From positions 248,001 through 312,000 of the forward strand of contig CAMFLR010000004.1 in the NCBI GenBank assembly GCA_945957605.1: 64,000 bases of DNA, in the 5' to 3' direction. Source of the stretch: an uncultured Isosphaeraceae bacterium. Its GTDB lineage: Bacteria; Planctomycetota; Planctomycetia; Isosphaerales; Isosphaeraceae. Position numbers and translations under genes: made by a program. Positions within the stretch are counted from its first letter, which is position 1; every line of letters begins with the position of its first letter. The notes beneath the pieces were generated by a model that made no database searches, was not told the DNA's origin, and saw only the letters and a program-made list of their open reading frames with translations. This document shows positions 30,955-40,565 of this stretch, one piece after another.

Positions 30955-31996
30955 CCGATGGCTTCTTTGGCTTCCCCTCGTCGGACTTGTCTTTCTTGTT
31001 CAACGATTGGGCCATGTATTCTTGGTCGCGGTAGACCTGGGCGTAAACCCGGCTCAGCATCGACGGGTCGCGGTGCCCCATTAAATGGGCCATGGTGATA
31101 ACGTCCACTCCCGCTTTCAAACCCTCGGTGGCGAAGCCTTTTCGGAAAGCTCCCAGGTGGTATTTCACGCCGAGCTTTTCTTTCAAGCGAACGAATACAC
31201 AGTTAATTGCATTCTTGTTCCATTCATTACCGTCGCTGTTGAGAACAATCGGTCCTTCGGGTCGAGCCGCTGCTAAGCGATCCATGATCTCTTGCGCCCG
31301 CTCGTTCAAATAGATCACGCGATGATATTTCTTTCCCTTGGCCTTGGTCGGCGGAAAGACGATTCGTCCTCGCTCGACGAATCGGCCCTCGATCTTTCGA
31401 AGCTCTTGAACGCGCGCTCCGGTTTCCCAAGCCAATTCTAAAAGGTCGCGGAAGGCTCCTGTTTTCATGGCTTCGAGGATCGTGGCGTATTCCTCGGGGC
31501 TGATCGCCATTTCCCGAGCTTCGCGGGCGGGCTTTTTCAGCCGTTCAATCGGATTGCGGGTGATCCGCTCTTCATCGACCGCCCAACTGAAGGGGCGCTT
31601 GATGCAGGTGATGAAGTCGTTCTTGGTGTTGTTGGCCCACTCAAAGTCCGCCATCGCATCGGTGACGTGGTAGGGCTTCAACTCCTCGACCGTCAGCCGG
31701 TCCGGAATGCGGTCAACGAACCGCTGGATGTTTTCTTTGTACCAAGCGTACGTACGAGCGGCCCGGTTCTTTTGAACCCATTCCAAAAAGGCGTCAAGCA
31801 CCTCCACCACGAAGGTGCATTCCCGCTTGGGAGCTTCACGCTCAACCGGCGGCTTGGCCATGAACTCGTGCCAAAGCCGCCACGCCTCGTCCTTGTCCGG
31901 GGAAAGGCGTTGTTGCCGCGTGCCAACTTGGACGTAATAGCAGCTTCGATCCGACCGCCAGAACGGCTCTCGGCTCTGCTTCTTGGGACGGCCCAT
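30893..31996 (-). CDS. int: Tyrosine recombinase/integrase
   Basis: A 367-aa reading from the ATG 31996 (MGRPKKQSREPFWRSDRSCY). The N-terminal arm-binding and core SAM-like domains cover residues about 1-180. The catalytic domain has Arg (WETGARVQELRK), a Lys strand region, HxxR-type motif (YHLGAFRKGFAT), His (LMGHRDPSMLSR) and the nucleophile Tyr in MLSRVYAQVY. It sits directly inside the 3' side of tRNA-Pro, the normal place for an element that integrates at a tRNA end. The tail is Lys-rich (KKDKSDEGKPKKPS). Confidence 0.92.
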   Translation of the reverse strand: MGRPKKQSREPFWRSDRSCYYVQVGTRQQRLSPDKDEAWRLWHEFMAKPPVEREAPKRECTFVVEVLDAFLEWVQKNRAARTYAWYKENIQRFVDRIPDRLTVEELKPYHVTDAMADFEWANNTKNDFITCIKRPFSWAVDEERITRNPIERLKKPAREAREMAISPEEYATILEAMKTGAFRDLLELAWETGARVQELRKIEGRFVERGRIVFPPTKAKGKKYHRVIYLNERAQEIMDRLAAARPEGPIVLNSDGNEWNKNAINCVFVRLKEKLGVKYHLGAFRKGFATEGLKAGVDVITMAHLMGHRDPSMLSRVYAQVYRDQEYMAQSLNKKDKSDEGKPKKPSVKKNAGANASKGGKAEPGAK

Positions 31997-32048
31997 GATC
32001 GGCCTCCAGGCGGCGGACCAGCGCCCGGATTGCGTCTCAAAACGCAAA

Positions 32049-32117
32049 AAACTCCGGGCGGTAAGGGCGAAGCGGTAGTTTTACTACCGTGTTTCGCTAC
32101 CCTGCCGCTCGGAGTTA
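32049..32117. repeat. Imperfect inverted repeat between integrase and tRNA
   Basis: AACTCCGGGCGG.. on the left pairs with ..GCCGCTCGGAGTT on the right across about 30 bp each side with mismatches, plus an inner CGGTAG/CTACCG stem. It lies in the att region between int and tRNA-Pro. It may be an accessory attachment-site structure or a terminator for the tRNA transcript. Confidence 0.6.
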
Positions 32118-32153
32118 ATTGTAGACTCGACGTAAGTCGTTATCTAGTAAGAG

Positions 32154-32228
32154 TCGGGGCGAGAGGATTTGAACCTCCGGCCTCACGGTCCCGAACCGTG
32201 CGCTCTAGCCATGCTGAGCTACGCCCCG
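32154..32228 (-). tRNA. tRNA-Pro (anticodon CGG), element attachment site
   Basis: Minus-strand cloverleaf of 75 nt: acceptor CGGGGCG/CGCCCCG, D-arm with TAGCTCAGCATGGCTAGAGC, anticodon loop TTCGGGA on a CACGG/CCGTG stem giving anticodon CGG (codon CCG, proline), and T-loop GTTCAAATCC. The 3' end faces the integrase. An intact tRNA at the junction implies the element carries the 3' copy, as usual for tRNA-targeted integrases. Confidence 0.93.
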
Positions 32229-32297
32229 ATGCGTTACGTCTGGAATCATACCAAGTTGAGACGATCTGTCAACCTGACTTATTGCCGCGCGGCCGAT

Positions 32298-33770
32298 TCA
32301 GGGCTTTGTCGCAAGTCCTTCCTCTATCGGGGTCTTGAGCTCACGCATATACCGATGCCAGTCGACTTCGAGGGCGCGAAGATCGTCGCCGAAGCAGGAT
32401 TGGAACGTCGCGACTGCCGAACTAGAAGCCTTCGAGTTCGGACGACTCGGAGCGCGAAGTTTGTCGAGATAGGCGGCGAATTCCTTGGGATGCGACTTGC
32501 GCAGGTAGTAAACCAACGCCCAGGCTGAGGCGTAGGTTCTGGCGTTGTACCCGCGGCCAAATCCCTCATCGCGAATCACCTCCGCAACCCGTGGCGCAGG
32601 GAGGTTTGTACGCCAGTCGACGATTCGAATGTCGTGAACTCGCGAGATACCGGCCCAGCGGCCGCCGCGAATGACCTCGAACTGGCAGGCGAGCCCTTCA
32701 TGGAGCCAGATGGGAAAAGGTACGTGACCGAGGGCGAGTTTGCTGTTCGATGCAAGACTGTGAATCGTTTCGTGGGCGGCGATTGCAAGGTCGATCGACC
32801 GTCGATCGAGGTCGACCAACAACTCCTGGCGGGCGAGGTCGCGTTCGGCCCAGGCGAGCCAGGTTTTTGCGGCGGCACGCGTTGAGGTTTGTGGAGGATG
32901 TCCCTCAGCCTCGATTTTTACCCGCGCATTCGCGGGCATGCGGTCGACTTGCCCCTTGATCGCCGCAAGTTCGAGACGTCGCGCGTCGATCGCGGCCAGG
33001 CTTGTTTTGGGCGATTTCAGGCCGTTTGTTCGATATGTGGCGACGAGATTCAGCGTGGGGTGGTAATAGCCCTGCGTGTTGAGAAACGGACGGGCGTTGT
33101 TGCGGACGAGGAAGTCGCGATAGTCAGAATCGCTCGTGAACATCGCCCCGACAAGAGCGTGCTGCGGCGGTTCGAGGCTGAAGCCCATCGCCGCGAACAT
33201 CAAATAGAAGCTTTGATACACCTTTTCAAGCAATTCGAGCCGTTCGCGTGCTTCGACCTCGGGACCTTGATAGAAGATCAAGAAGTGAGAACTTTTCGCC
33301 TGCTGGAAGTTCCCTTTGAGCGCGTTCTGTATGTCGGACAGATCAGGGGCGGTGCAGGCGGGTGCGATGCGATCAAGCGTTTTGCAGAGCGAGGCGGTTG
33401 GTTCGTGAGTGGCGGAATCGGCGTGAATTGCCTTGAATTCGGCGATCGCTTCGGTCGTTAAGCCGTTCTCGAACGCCCACCAAGCTGCGGCGAAGCGAGC
33501 GTTTATGTCGCCGCTTCGTGCTTTCTTCAAGCGGTCGGGCCATTCCTCTGATGGTTCCGGCTGATTGACGACGCGGCTAAAGTCTGCGTCGACGAACGCG
33601 CGAGGGCCTGTCGGCGTGTCGAGTCGCCACTCCTTGGCTTCGTGGCGAGCTGGCAGTTGGACCCGGCCACCTCGCGCGAACACGAAGATGCCTGCGTAGA
33701 GGAACGAAGGCATCACCAGGGCGGCTGCGAATACAGCGAATTCTCCGGCACGCCTCATCCCGGGCGTCAT
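32298..33770 (-). CDS. DUF1570-type protein with HExxH-like motifs
   Basis: A 490-aa protein starting at an ATG with GGAGGTTCGT upstream. It has a hydrophobic N-terminal segment (signal or anchor). The middle contains AAHETIHSLA, then PIWLHEGLACQFE: the HExxH..E-like pair of the gluzincin-type DUF1570 proteins common in planctomycetes. Likely an exported or membrane-anchored peptidase-like protein. The catalytic-looking pair HETIH plus LHEG is intact. Confidence 0.78.
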   Translation of the reverse strand: MTPGMRRAGEFAVFAAALVMPSFLYAGIFVFARGGRVQLPARHEAKEWRLDTPTGPRAFVDADFSRVVNQPEPSEEWPDRLKKARSGDINARFAAAWWAFENGLTTEAIAEFKAIHADSATHEPTASLCKTLDRIAPACTAPDLSDIQNALKGNFQQAKSSHFLIFYQGPEVEARERLELLEKVYQSFYLMFAAMGFSLEPPQHALVGAMFTSDSDYRDFLVRNNARPFLNTQGYYHPTLNLVATYRTNGLKSPKTSLAAIDARRLELAAIKGQVDRMPANARVKIEAEGHPPQTSTRAAAKTWLAWAERDLARQELLVDLDRRSIDLAIAAHETIHSLASNSKLALGHVPFPIWLHEGLACQFEVIRGGRWAGISRVHDIRIVDWRTNLPAPRVAEVIRDEGFGRGYNARTYASAWALVYYLRKSHPKEFAAYLDKLRAPSRPNSKASSSAVATFQSCFGDDLRALEVDWHRYMRELKTPIEEGLATKP

Positions 33771-33802
33771 ACGAACCTCCGTGTACAGCCAGTCGCATCA
33801 CC

Positions 33803-35383
33803 TTACTTTGAGTGATCTCCACTCAAGAACTTCGCAAAGTCGTGGTCAACGGTGCCACGTTCGCTCGATGCGCCTCGGCCGAGCATTGGCTTGTCGGCGT
33901 GGTGATAGCGGTGGCACGTGGTGCAATCAGCTCGCACGAAGGATTCCGTGCTGGAAAGCCCTGGCAGAACCGCGCTGAGCAGATTACCACCCTTCGCGTT
34001 GACATGGCATTCTCGGCAGGAAGCGATACCGGGGACAAGAATATCGCTTGCCACGATCGAGGTCGTCGATTTCACATGGCACTCGGCGCATTTCACAGCG
34101 CGGTGTGCGGTGTGGTCGAAACGGGCCTTCGGTTGCCAGAGAGAAGGGACGTTCGGCAATTCAATCGCCTCAGGCAGGCCGGCCGCGGTCGTCTTCGTGG
34201 CGTAATGGCACTCGAAGCAGGTGGTTTTCCCGCCGTAGAGGACTTTTTCCGCCGCCGCAACGGCTTTGTCGATGCGCTGCTTGACCGAAGCTTCGTCGCG
34301 ATCGGCACGCTGGCCCGGGATCGGCTTTTTCTGCGGAACGTCGGCGAGAAGCTTCTGGTCGTCAGAAACAAATACGCCTGAGTACGTTGATGTCAGGAAT
34401 TGCCGGATGTCTTCCGGCTGTGCGCGGTGAGGAGCGACAAGCTTCGGGTTGCGGCCGTCGAACGAGAGCGGATGGCAGGCCTTGCACTGGTTCTCGTAGG
34501 TGATCGGCAACATTTCCTTCCCTTGCGAACGAACTGGTAAGGTCGTGGCGCGAGGAAGTCCGGCGAGCTGTTCGAGCTTGAAGTCGGAAGCATCGGCGAC
34601 GTGGCACGAGGCGCAATCGAGCCGAATCGGCGCGTCATCTTTCTGGCCTGGCTTGCGATACCGCTCGCGAGCCGTCGGATCGGTGAGATAGGCCAGCGTT
34701 TTGACGTCGCGATCGCCGGGCTTGTGGACGAGGCCTTCACTCAGGTGAAGCGCGTGATTGAATTTCAGCCGGCCCGGGTCGACCGCCTTGTCTGACTCGG
34801 TGGAAAACGGCGGATGATCGCCCGTAAACGACGTCACGACATTTGCTGTGCCTGAGGATTGCTTGCCACTGGCAATATGTTGCGACAAATCTTTGTGGCA
34901 GGATATGCAATCGCTATCGGCCAGCTTGATGAGCGAATTATCGACGCCGCGGTGATCGAAGTGGCAGCTTGCGCAGGACTTAACGTCCTCGGGCTTCTGC
35001 GACGGGTGGTGCGCAGGGCCAGAATGGCAGGATTGGCACGAGGTGTCGGTTACGAGCGAAGTTTCAACACCGGGAACGGGCCAGCCGCCGGCTTCCGACT
35101 TCCCAGACGACGAAATATCGACGTTATGGCAGGCTTCGCAGCGATCGTTCCACGCCTTGTGAACGCTCGCGAGCTCGCCTGGCGACGAACGGAAGCGGCT
35201 TTGTGCGCTGGCGCTAACCTTGCCATTACTAAACGTCAGCCCGGCGAGAAGCCAGCCGCCAGCAAGGATGATCGCAGCCCAAACGAGGGCTGCGCGCAGC
35301 TTGCGAATCGGGTCTGGCTTCTTGTAATAGTCGATCTCGATACGGCGAGATCGGCCTTTACCGGTTTCCTTGATCGTCGCCAT
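33803..35383 (-). CDS. Decaheme c-type cytochrome
   Basis: A 526-aa protein (start MATIKETGKG). A single membrane helix lies at residues about 31-50 (AALVWAAIILAGGWLLAGLT), anchoring it with the bulk in the periplasm-equivalent space. I count ten CxxCH heme sites, for example CEACH, CQSCH, CASCH, CISCH, CKACH, CFECH, CAECH, CRECH and CTTCH. It should shuttle electrons. The gene downstream is DUF1570; the one upstream is the cytochrome-b-like protein, about 8 bp away. A longer start (35425) exists, but it overlaps that gene. Confidence 0.85.
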   Translation of the reverse strand: MATIKETGKGRSRRIEIDYYKKPDPIRKLRAALVWAAIILAGGWLLAGLTFSNGKVSASAQSRFRSSPGELASVHKAWNDRCEACHNVDISSSGKSEAGGWPVPGVETSLVTDTSCQSCHSGPAHHPSQKPEDVKSCASCHFDHRGVDNSLIKLADSDCISCHKDLSQHIASGKQSSGTANVVTSFTGDHPPFSTESDKAVDPGRLKFNHALHLSEGLVHKPGDRDVKTLAYLTDPTARERYRKPGQKDDAPIRLDCASCHVADASDFKLEQLAGLPRATTLPVRSQGKEMLPITYENQCKACHPLSFDGRNPKLVAPHRAQPEDIRQFLTSTYSGVFVSDDQKLLADVPQKKPIPGQRADRDEASVKQRIDKAVAAAEKVLYGGKTTCFECHYATKTTAAGLPEAIELPNVPSLWQPKARFDHTAHRAVKCAECHVKSTTSIVASDILVPGIASCRECHVNAKGGNLLSAVLPGLSSTESFVRADCTTCHRYHHADKPMLGRGASSERGTVDHDFAKFLSGDHSK

Positions 35384-35390
35384 GTGAACG

Positions 35391-36374
35391 TTACCGATAG
35401 ACGTAGGTGACGTAGATATGGACACACATCAAGATCATGAGTGCGACCGACAGCGGCAAGTGAATCAGAAGCCAGCCGTGAAGCCAGGCGTGCATCGTCC
35501 GCTGGCGATCGAATTGTCTGCGCTGGCGGCACAGCCCTTCCAGCAGGTCGACAATCTCGTGCGCGCCGGGCGGTACTTTCAGCTTGATGTCGTGGAAGAT
35601 CGAGGCAGCGCGATTCGATGAGGCCAGAGGCGAATTCGACTCGCGTCCCTTCACAAGATAGACCGAGATTTCGTCGTCGTAAACCTTCCCAAGCCATTCC
35701 GAGCCGGGAACTGGCAGACTGGCCGAGATTGTCGTGACAACGCGCCCCTGAACGCGGCCGATGTGCCGCTCCGCGCCCACGACTCGGTGGCTCTCGCTCG
35801 AATTCGCGTTCCCGCGCGAACCACCACGGTCGACACGCTGGTTCTTGCGACGCTCGCCTCCGCAGGTGGCATCGACTAGCTCGTCGGCCTCATCTGCGAA
35901 CAAGTTGGCGACGCGATCGATCTGACCGTAAATCGTCTCGGCGGGAATTTCGTTGAGCATCCGCGTCGGGATGATTTGCTGCAGCACCAAGCCGTAAAGG
36001 CCGCTAATGATCACGATGATGAAAAGCCAAAGCAGAACGGCACTTAAGGCTCCGCCGAAGCGAAATCCACAGTGCATGGCGATGAGTGGAACCGTAAAGC
36101 AGCCGAACCAGATGTGAGCCCGCATCCAGGTTTGCGCCCGACCGATGCGCCAGGTGCGGAAAAGCTGCTTGCGCGGCCAGAGAAAGAACTCAAACGACAT
36201 GAGAATGCCGCCGGCGACGCCGAACCACCAACCTGGACGGCTATTACCACCAGGCAGACGGGGCATTCCATAAGCAAACGAGATATACCAGGCCGCAGCA
36301 GCCGCGGTTGCGATTATGAACGAAATCAGCCAGGGGAGGTGAGTGCGAGAATTCGCCTTACCGAATAGCAACAC
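35391..36374 (-). CDS. Membrane cytochrome-b-like protein, partner of the decaheme protein
   Basis: A 327-aa reading from the GTG 36374 (GAGG eight bases upstream); the frame stays open to 36485. It has membrane helices near residues 12-35, 50-70, 90-120 and at the end ([20 protein letters not shown]), with His in them ([28 protein letters not shown]) that can bind heme b. Probably carries electrons through the membrane to the decaheme protein in front of it. The soluble loop (residues about 180-250) is disordered-looking and Arg-rich. Confidence 0.7.
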   Translation of the reverse strand: MLLFGKANSRTHLPWLISFIIATAAAAAWYISFAYGMPRLPGGNSRPGWWFGVAGGILMSFEFFLWPRKQLFRTWRIGRAQTWMRAHIWFGCFTVPLIAMHCGFRFGGALSAVLLWLFIIVIISGLYGLVLQQIIPTRMLNEIPAETIYGQIDRVANLFADEADELVDATCGGERRKNQRVDRGGSRGNANSSESHRVVGAERHIGRVQGRVVTTISASLPVPGSEWLGKVYDDEISVYLVKGRESNSPLASSNRAASIFHDIKLKVPPGAHEIVDLLEGLCRQRRQFDRQRTMHAWLHGWLLIHLPLSVALMILMCVHIYVTYVYR

Positions 36375-36750
36375 GAGCGTTACCTCGACGAATTGCGAAG
36401 GGCAAACGACGCCCGCTTCTGACTCGGGCGCCAGGGCGAAATCGGTGACTTCAAAAGGGTTAACAGCGCAACCGCGTGAAGTCAATTGTCACGCACAACA
36501 TCGTGCCCGATCAGGCCAGGCCACGCAATGGCCATGCAACCCAAATCTCCTATTTTCTCAAGCCGCATTGAGACTTGGCGATAAACTCCGCTTTTTACTT
36601 TGGCGAATTGCATGGTATCAGCAGTTGAGATCCTGCGATCGGTTTGATAATATGAAGATGCTGAATCGGGTTCGTTCCCTGCGCACCGCTTGCCTTCCTT
36701 GCCTCGTAACTCACCGTCATTTCATCCAAATCAACGGAAACTACTGCTCC

Positions 36751-38445
36751 ATGATCCGCCTGATCAACGGCAAGAAAAACTTTGGCCGTCAAGCGATTTA
36801 CGACGGAATTGATGCCTCGATCGTTCGAGGCGAGCGCATTGGATTGCTCGGTAAAAACGGTGCGGGGAAGTCGACGTTATTCAAGGTGCTGATGGGGCAA
36901 GAGCACCTCGATTCCGGCGAAATGCTGCGCGATCGCAAATGCTCGATCGGCTACCTGGCGCAGGAGATCAGTCCGCTCAAAGAGGGTACGGTGTTTGAGA
37001 ACATGCTCAACCACCTGGGCCCTTGGACTGAAGCCGACGTTCGCCTCAAAGCGGTGATGAAGGGGCTCGAAGAAGGCGATCCGGATGCGCTCGACCAGTA
37101 CGACGACGCGATGGAAGCGTTTATTTCGGCTGGCGGATACGAAATGGAAGCGCGGGCCAAGGCGATTTTGCTTGGCCTTGGGTTTAACATTGCACAGCTC
37201 GATGCGCCGGTTGCGACGCTTTCCGGTGGTTGGGCCATGAGGCTTGCGCTCGGCGGCCTGCTCGCTTTTGAGCACGACCTGCTCCTGCTCGACGAACCGA
37301 CGAATCACCTCGACCTTTTGAGCGTGAAGTGGTTCGAAGACTTCCTGCAAAACTACCCCGGCGCGATTCTGATCACCTGCCACGACCGCGACTTCCTCGA
37401 TCGCGTCATCACAAAAACGTTCGAGCTGGAACTCGGCAAGCTGTATAGCTATCCGGGAAACTACTCGGCTTTCCTGCCTCAGAAGGAACATCGAATCAAC
37501 GTCCATCAGGCGTCGTTCGAGGGGCAGCAGAAGAAGCTCAAGCAGATGCAAGACTTCGTCGATCGCAACCGTGCGAACGCAGCCACTGCTGCTCGGGCGC
37601 AAAGCCGACTGAAGGCGATGGATAAGATCGAACGTATCGACGCGCCCCAAACCGATAACGCCACACTTCGCATCCGGCTTCCCGAGCCGCCGCGCAGTGG
37701 ACAAGTCGTCGCCAAGCTTGAAGACATCGGCTTTAACTACGGTCCCAAAGTCGTTTACAGCAGCCTCGACCTCGAAATTGAGCGAGGCGATCACGTCGTG
37801 CTTGTCGGTCCCAACGGGGCGGGCAAAACGACCCTGATGAAGTTGCTGACGGGCATTCTTAAGCCGACGCGTGGCGAAGTCGTGCTGGGAAGCAATGTTT
37901 TCGCGACCTATTTCGCGCAGCACCGTGTCGAAGCGCTCGACATGCGATCCAAGGTGATCGACAGCCTGCGCGAGGTGCATCCTGGCGCTTCGGAAGGAAT
38001 GCTCCGCCACATGCTGGGCGGCTTCCTGTTTAGTGGCGAAGCGGTTGATAAGCCGGTTTCCGCGCTTTCCGGTGGTGAGAAGACGCGGCTTTGCCTGGCG
38101 AAGATTCTGACCGTCGCGCACAACTTCATCATGATGGACGAGCCGACGAACCACCTCGATATCGCCAGCCGAGATATTCTCGAAGAAGCGCTCCAGGAAT
38201 ATGAGGGAACGCTCTGCTTCATCTCGCACGACGAGCACTTCATTCGTGCTGTTGCGACGAAGGTGATCGAGGTCGAGGCCGGCAAGCTCACGGTGTACCC
38301 GTGCGACTACGACCACTACCTCTACACCAAGCTCAAGAAGCTCGACAACTCGTCGCCGTTCGCGGTCCTCACGCACGGATTCAAGCCGCGGCCCGAGCTC
38401 GATCAACCGGGCGGCAGCAAGGCGCGAGGTGCTTCGGTCGCCTGA
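36751..38445 (+). CDS. ABC-F ATPase (ribosome-associated)
   Basis: A 564-aa protein with two nucleotide-binding domains and no membrane helices. First: [12 protein letters not shown], signature [19 protein letters not shown]. Second: [10 protein letters not shown], signature [18 protein letters not shown]. Between them a basic helical linker ([20 protein letters not shown]). This is the ABC-F layout; members act on the ribosome in translation control or antibiotic protection. The upstream frame to 36343 is ignored because it lacks family homology; [20 protein letters not shown] is a typical start. Confidence 0.9.
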   Translation: MIRLINGKKNFGRQAIYDGIDASIVRGERIGLLGKNGAGKSTLFKVLMGQEHLDSGEMLRDRKCSIGYLAQEISPLKEGTVFENMLNHLGPWTEADVRLKAVMKGLEEGDPDALDQYDDAMEAFISAGGYEMEARAKAILLGLGFNIAQLDAPVATLSGGWAMRLALGGLLAFEHDLLLLDEPTNHLDLLSVKWFEDFLQNYPGAILITCHDRDFLDRVITKTFELELGKLYSYPGNYSAFLPQKEHRINVHQASFEGQQKKLKQMQDFVDRNRANAATAARAQSRLKAMDKIERIDAPQTDNATLRIRLPEPPRSGQVVAKLEDIGFNYGPKVVYSSLDLEIERGDHVVLVGPNGAGKTTLMKLLTGILKPTRGEVVLGSNVFATYFAQHRVEALDMRSKVIDSLREVHPGASEGMLRHMLGGFLFSGEAVDKPVSALSGGEKTRLCLAKILTVAHNFIMMDEPTNHLDIASRDILEEALQEYEGTLCFISHDEHFIRAVATKVIEVEAGKLTVYPCDYDHYLYTKLKKLDNSSPFAVLTHGFKPRPELDQPGGSKARGASVA

Positions 38446-38659
38446 TCATCTCGCGATCGTAGCGCACGAGCGGTCCGGCAATTGCCGTAATGGAATTCGT
38501 ACTCCCCGGCCGTGTTAAAATGGAAACACGAACGACATCTGTCGTTTGCGTGGCCGGGGGAAGTCCGTCTGTTCCGAACGCGGCATTTGTCGTATTCTTG
38601 GCGCGAGATGGACGTCGTGTCTGAGCAGGATCGATCGAGACCAGGGCAGGGTCTAGCCG

Positions 38660-40504
38660 ATGTCGTACCGCACATTCAAGCACTTGCTGGGCGAAACCAG
38701 CCTGGAGCGGAAGTGCCGGTTCATATTCGGCGGTGGTATCTTTTTCCTCGTCTCCATCAGCTTCGCGTGGTACGGCCAGAAGACCGAGAGCCTGGTTGCA
38801 GGCCAAACGCTTGGAAACGCGCGCCGGCTTGTGCCCGAAATGCTCTACAAAGCGCACTCGAAGATCGCCACGCTGGCGAACGACGACGTTGCGCGGCAGC
38901 TTGATCAAGTTGCAAAATCGCTGAAACGGACCGACGACCTCGAAAACTTCGAGAGTCGCGTTCTTCGATTCAACGTCGCTGACGACGCGAACGGCGACGG
39001 TGATCCCGACAATGCATCGTGGGAACAATACGCGCTGAATCTCTTCCAGCAGGCGGCAGTTAGGCCGGCGAAGCCGGGCGATACGGTCGCCGCGAAGAAG
39101 CCGTACACATTTCCCGACGGCTCACAGATGGAGAATCACCGGATCGTTCCTGGAAAGAAGGAATTTCAGTATCTCCAGGCGATTCCGTTCAAACCGGTGT
39201 GCATCGACTGCCATTATCACAAGCTGCGTGAAAACGAAAACGGGCAGCTTACGAGCGTGAAACCATACGAGTTGGCGTGCGCGGTCGAAATCCGCATCCC
39301 GATGAGCCAGATGAACAAGGACATTCATAAGAATCGGGCGATTCTTATTACGTATGCGCTCGTTACTGCCCTCTTGGCGATGTTTGCCTCTTACGTGATT
39401 GTGCGTTACGTGATTGTGAAGCCTGTGAAGCACCTGCGCGACGTTTCTGACGCGATTGCCGCCGGAAAGCTGACGATTCGTAGTCAGATTCAAACGGGCG
39501 ACGAGTTTGAAGAGTTGTCGCACGCGTTCAACCGGATGTTGCATAACCTTGTCGCCATGCAGCAAGAGCTGCGCGATGTGAATCACGACCTTGATAAGAA
39601 GGTCGATGAGCTGGCGCAGGCGAACCTTGCGCTTTTCGAGATGAACCGGCTCAAGAGCGACTTCCTCGCGACGATGAGCCACGAATTGCGCACGCCGCTC
39701 AATTCGATCATTGGGTTCTCGGAAGTGCTCGCGGGGTCCGAATCGCTCAACGAGCGGCAGCGGCGCTATGCCACCAATATTCAGACGTCGGGCAAGATGC
39801 TGCTGGGTATGATCAACGACATTCTCGATCTAGCGAAGATCGAGAGCGGCAAGATGGAAGTCCGTACCGAGGACTTCTCAATTCGCGACGTTTGCGAGGC
39901 GCTCGCAAATCTGGCGCGGCCGATTGCTGAGCGCAAAAATATCGATCTCGAATGCCGGCTCGACGACGCGATTCCGCTTCTCCGGCAGGATCCTGGGAAG
40001 ATCCAGCAGATTATCTACAACTTGCTGTCAAACGCGATCAAGTTCACTCCCGAAGGCGGTAAGGTCGTCCTGCATGTGCGAATCGAAGGACGCAACGTTG
40101 TGATCTCGGTGGAAGACACCGGGATTGGGATCGCCGAGGAAGATCGCGACAAGATTTTTGAGAAGTTCCGCCAGGCGGCGCAGCCCGATTCGGTGCTGAC
40201 GCGTGAACATCAAGGGACGGGGCTCGGGCTCTCGATCGTTCGCGAACTGGCGAAGCTGCTTGGTGGCGACGTCACGCTCGAGAGCCGGCTGGGGCAGGGG
40301 AGCATCTTCACGATTCGCATCCCTATGCAACTTCCGGGCAACCGCAAGTTCGAGGTGAATCTCACCGACGAACATGTCGACCTGACGAAGGCCCGACGCG
40401 TCGAAGCGCGGGCGGCGATGTCTCACCTGGGACTGATCGGCCCCGAACTGACAGCCGCGCGACGATCGCCTACCGATCCTGGCAAGGCTGAACCGGTAGG
40501 ATAA
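38660..40504 (+). CDS. Hybrid sensor histidine kinase with a c-type heme site in the sensor
   Basis: A 614-aa protein. Residues 20-38 form a membrane helix; 45-215 are an extracytoplasmic Tll0287-like sensor with CIDCH (Cys181, Cys184, His185); 222-245 a second membrane helix; then HAMP, a coiled coil, HisKA with DFLATMSHELRTPLN (His about 341), and HATPase with NLLSNAIKFTPEGG, DTGIGI and GTGLGLSIV. CxxCH suggests a covalently bound heme that reads redox or gas. No response regulator is adjacent. Strong SD is not seen; the ATG agrees with the membrane start. Confidence 0.9.
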   Translation: MSYRTFKHLLGETSLERKCRFIFGGGIFFLVSISFAWYGQKTESLVAGQTLGNARRLVPEMLYKAHSKIATLANDDVARQLDQVAKSLKRTDDLENFESRVLRFNVADDANGDGDPDNASWEQYALNLFQQAAVRPAKPGDTVAAKKPYTFPDGSQMENHRIVPGKKEFQYLQAIPFKPVCIDCHYHKLRENENGQLTSVKPYELACAVEIRIPMSQMNKDIHKNRAILITYALVTALLAMFASYVIVRYVIVKPVKHLRDVSDAIAAGKLTIRSQIQTGDEFEELSHAFNRMLHNLVAMQQELRDVNHDLDKKVDELAQANLALFEMNRLKSDFLATMSHELRTPLNSIIGFSEVLAGSESLNERQRRYATNIQTSGKMLLGMINDILDLAKIESGKMEVRTEDFSIRDVCEALANLARPIAERKNIDLECRLDDAIPLLRQDPGKIQQIIYNLLSNAIKFTPEGGKVVLHVRIEGRNVVISVEDTGIGIAEEDRDKIFEKFRQAAQPDSVLTREHQGTGLGLSIVRELAKLLGGDVTLESRLGQGSIFTIRIPMQLPGNRKFEVNLTDEHVDLTKARRVEARAAMSHLGLIGPELTAARRSPTDPGKAEPVG

Positions 40505-40565
40505 AATTCCTTGGTGATTCGTCGCACAATGCCACGGTGAAAGCTCGAAGCGGACGTCGGTTCAT

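Noticed and set aside
36343-36750. N-terminal extension of the ABC-F gene
   Set aside because: Overlaps the promoter and the cytochrome-b gene start and does not resemble ABC-F proteins.
36877-38406. 509-codon minus-strand frame
   Set aside because: Antisense to the ABC-F gene, whose motifs are all intact.
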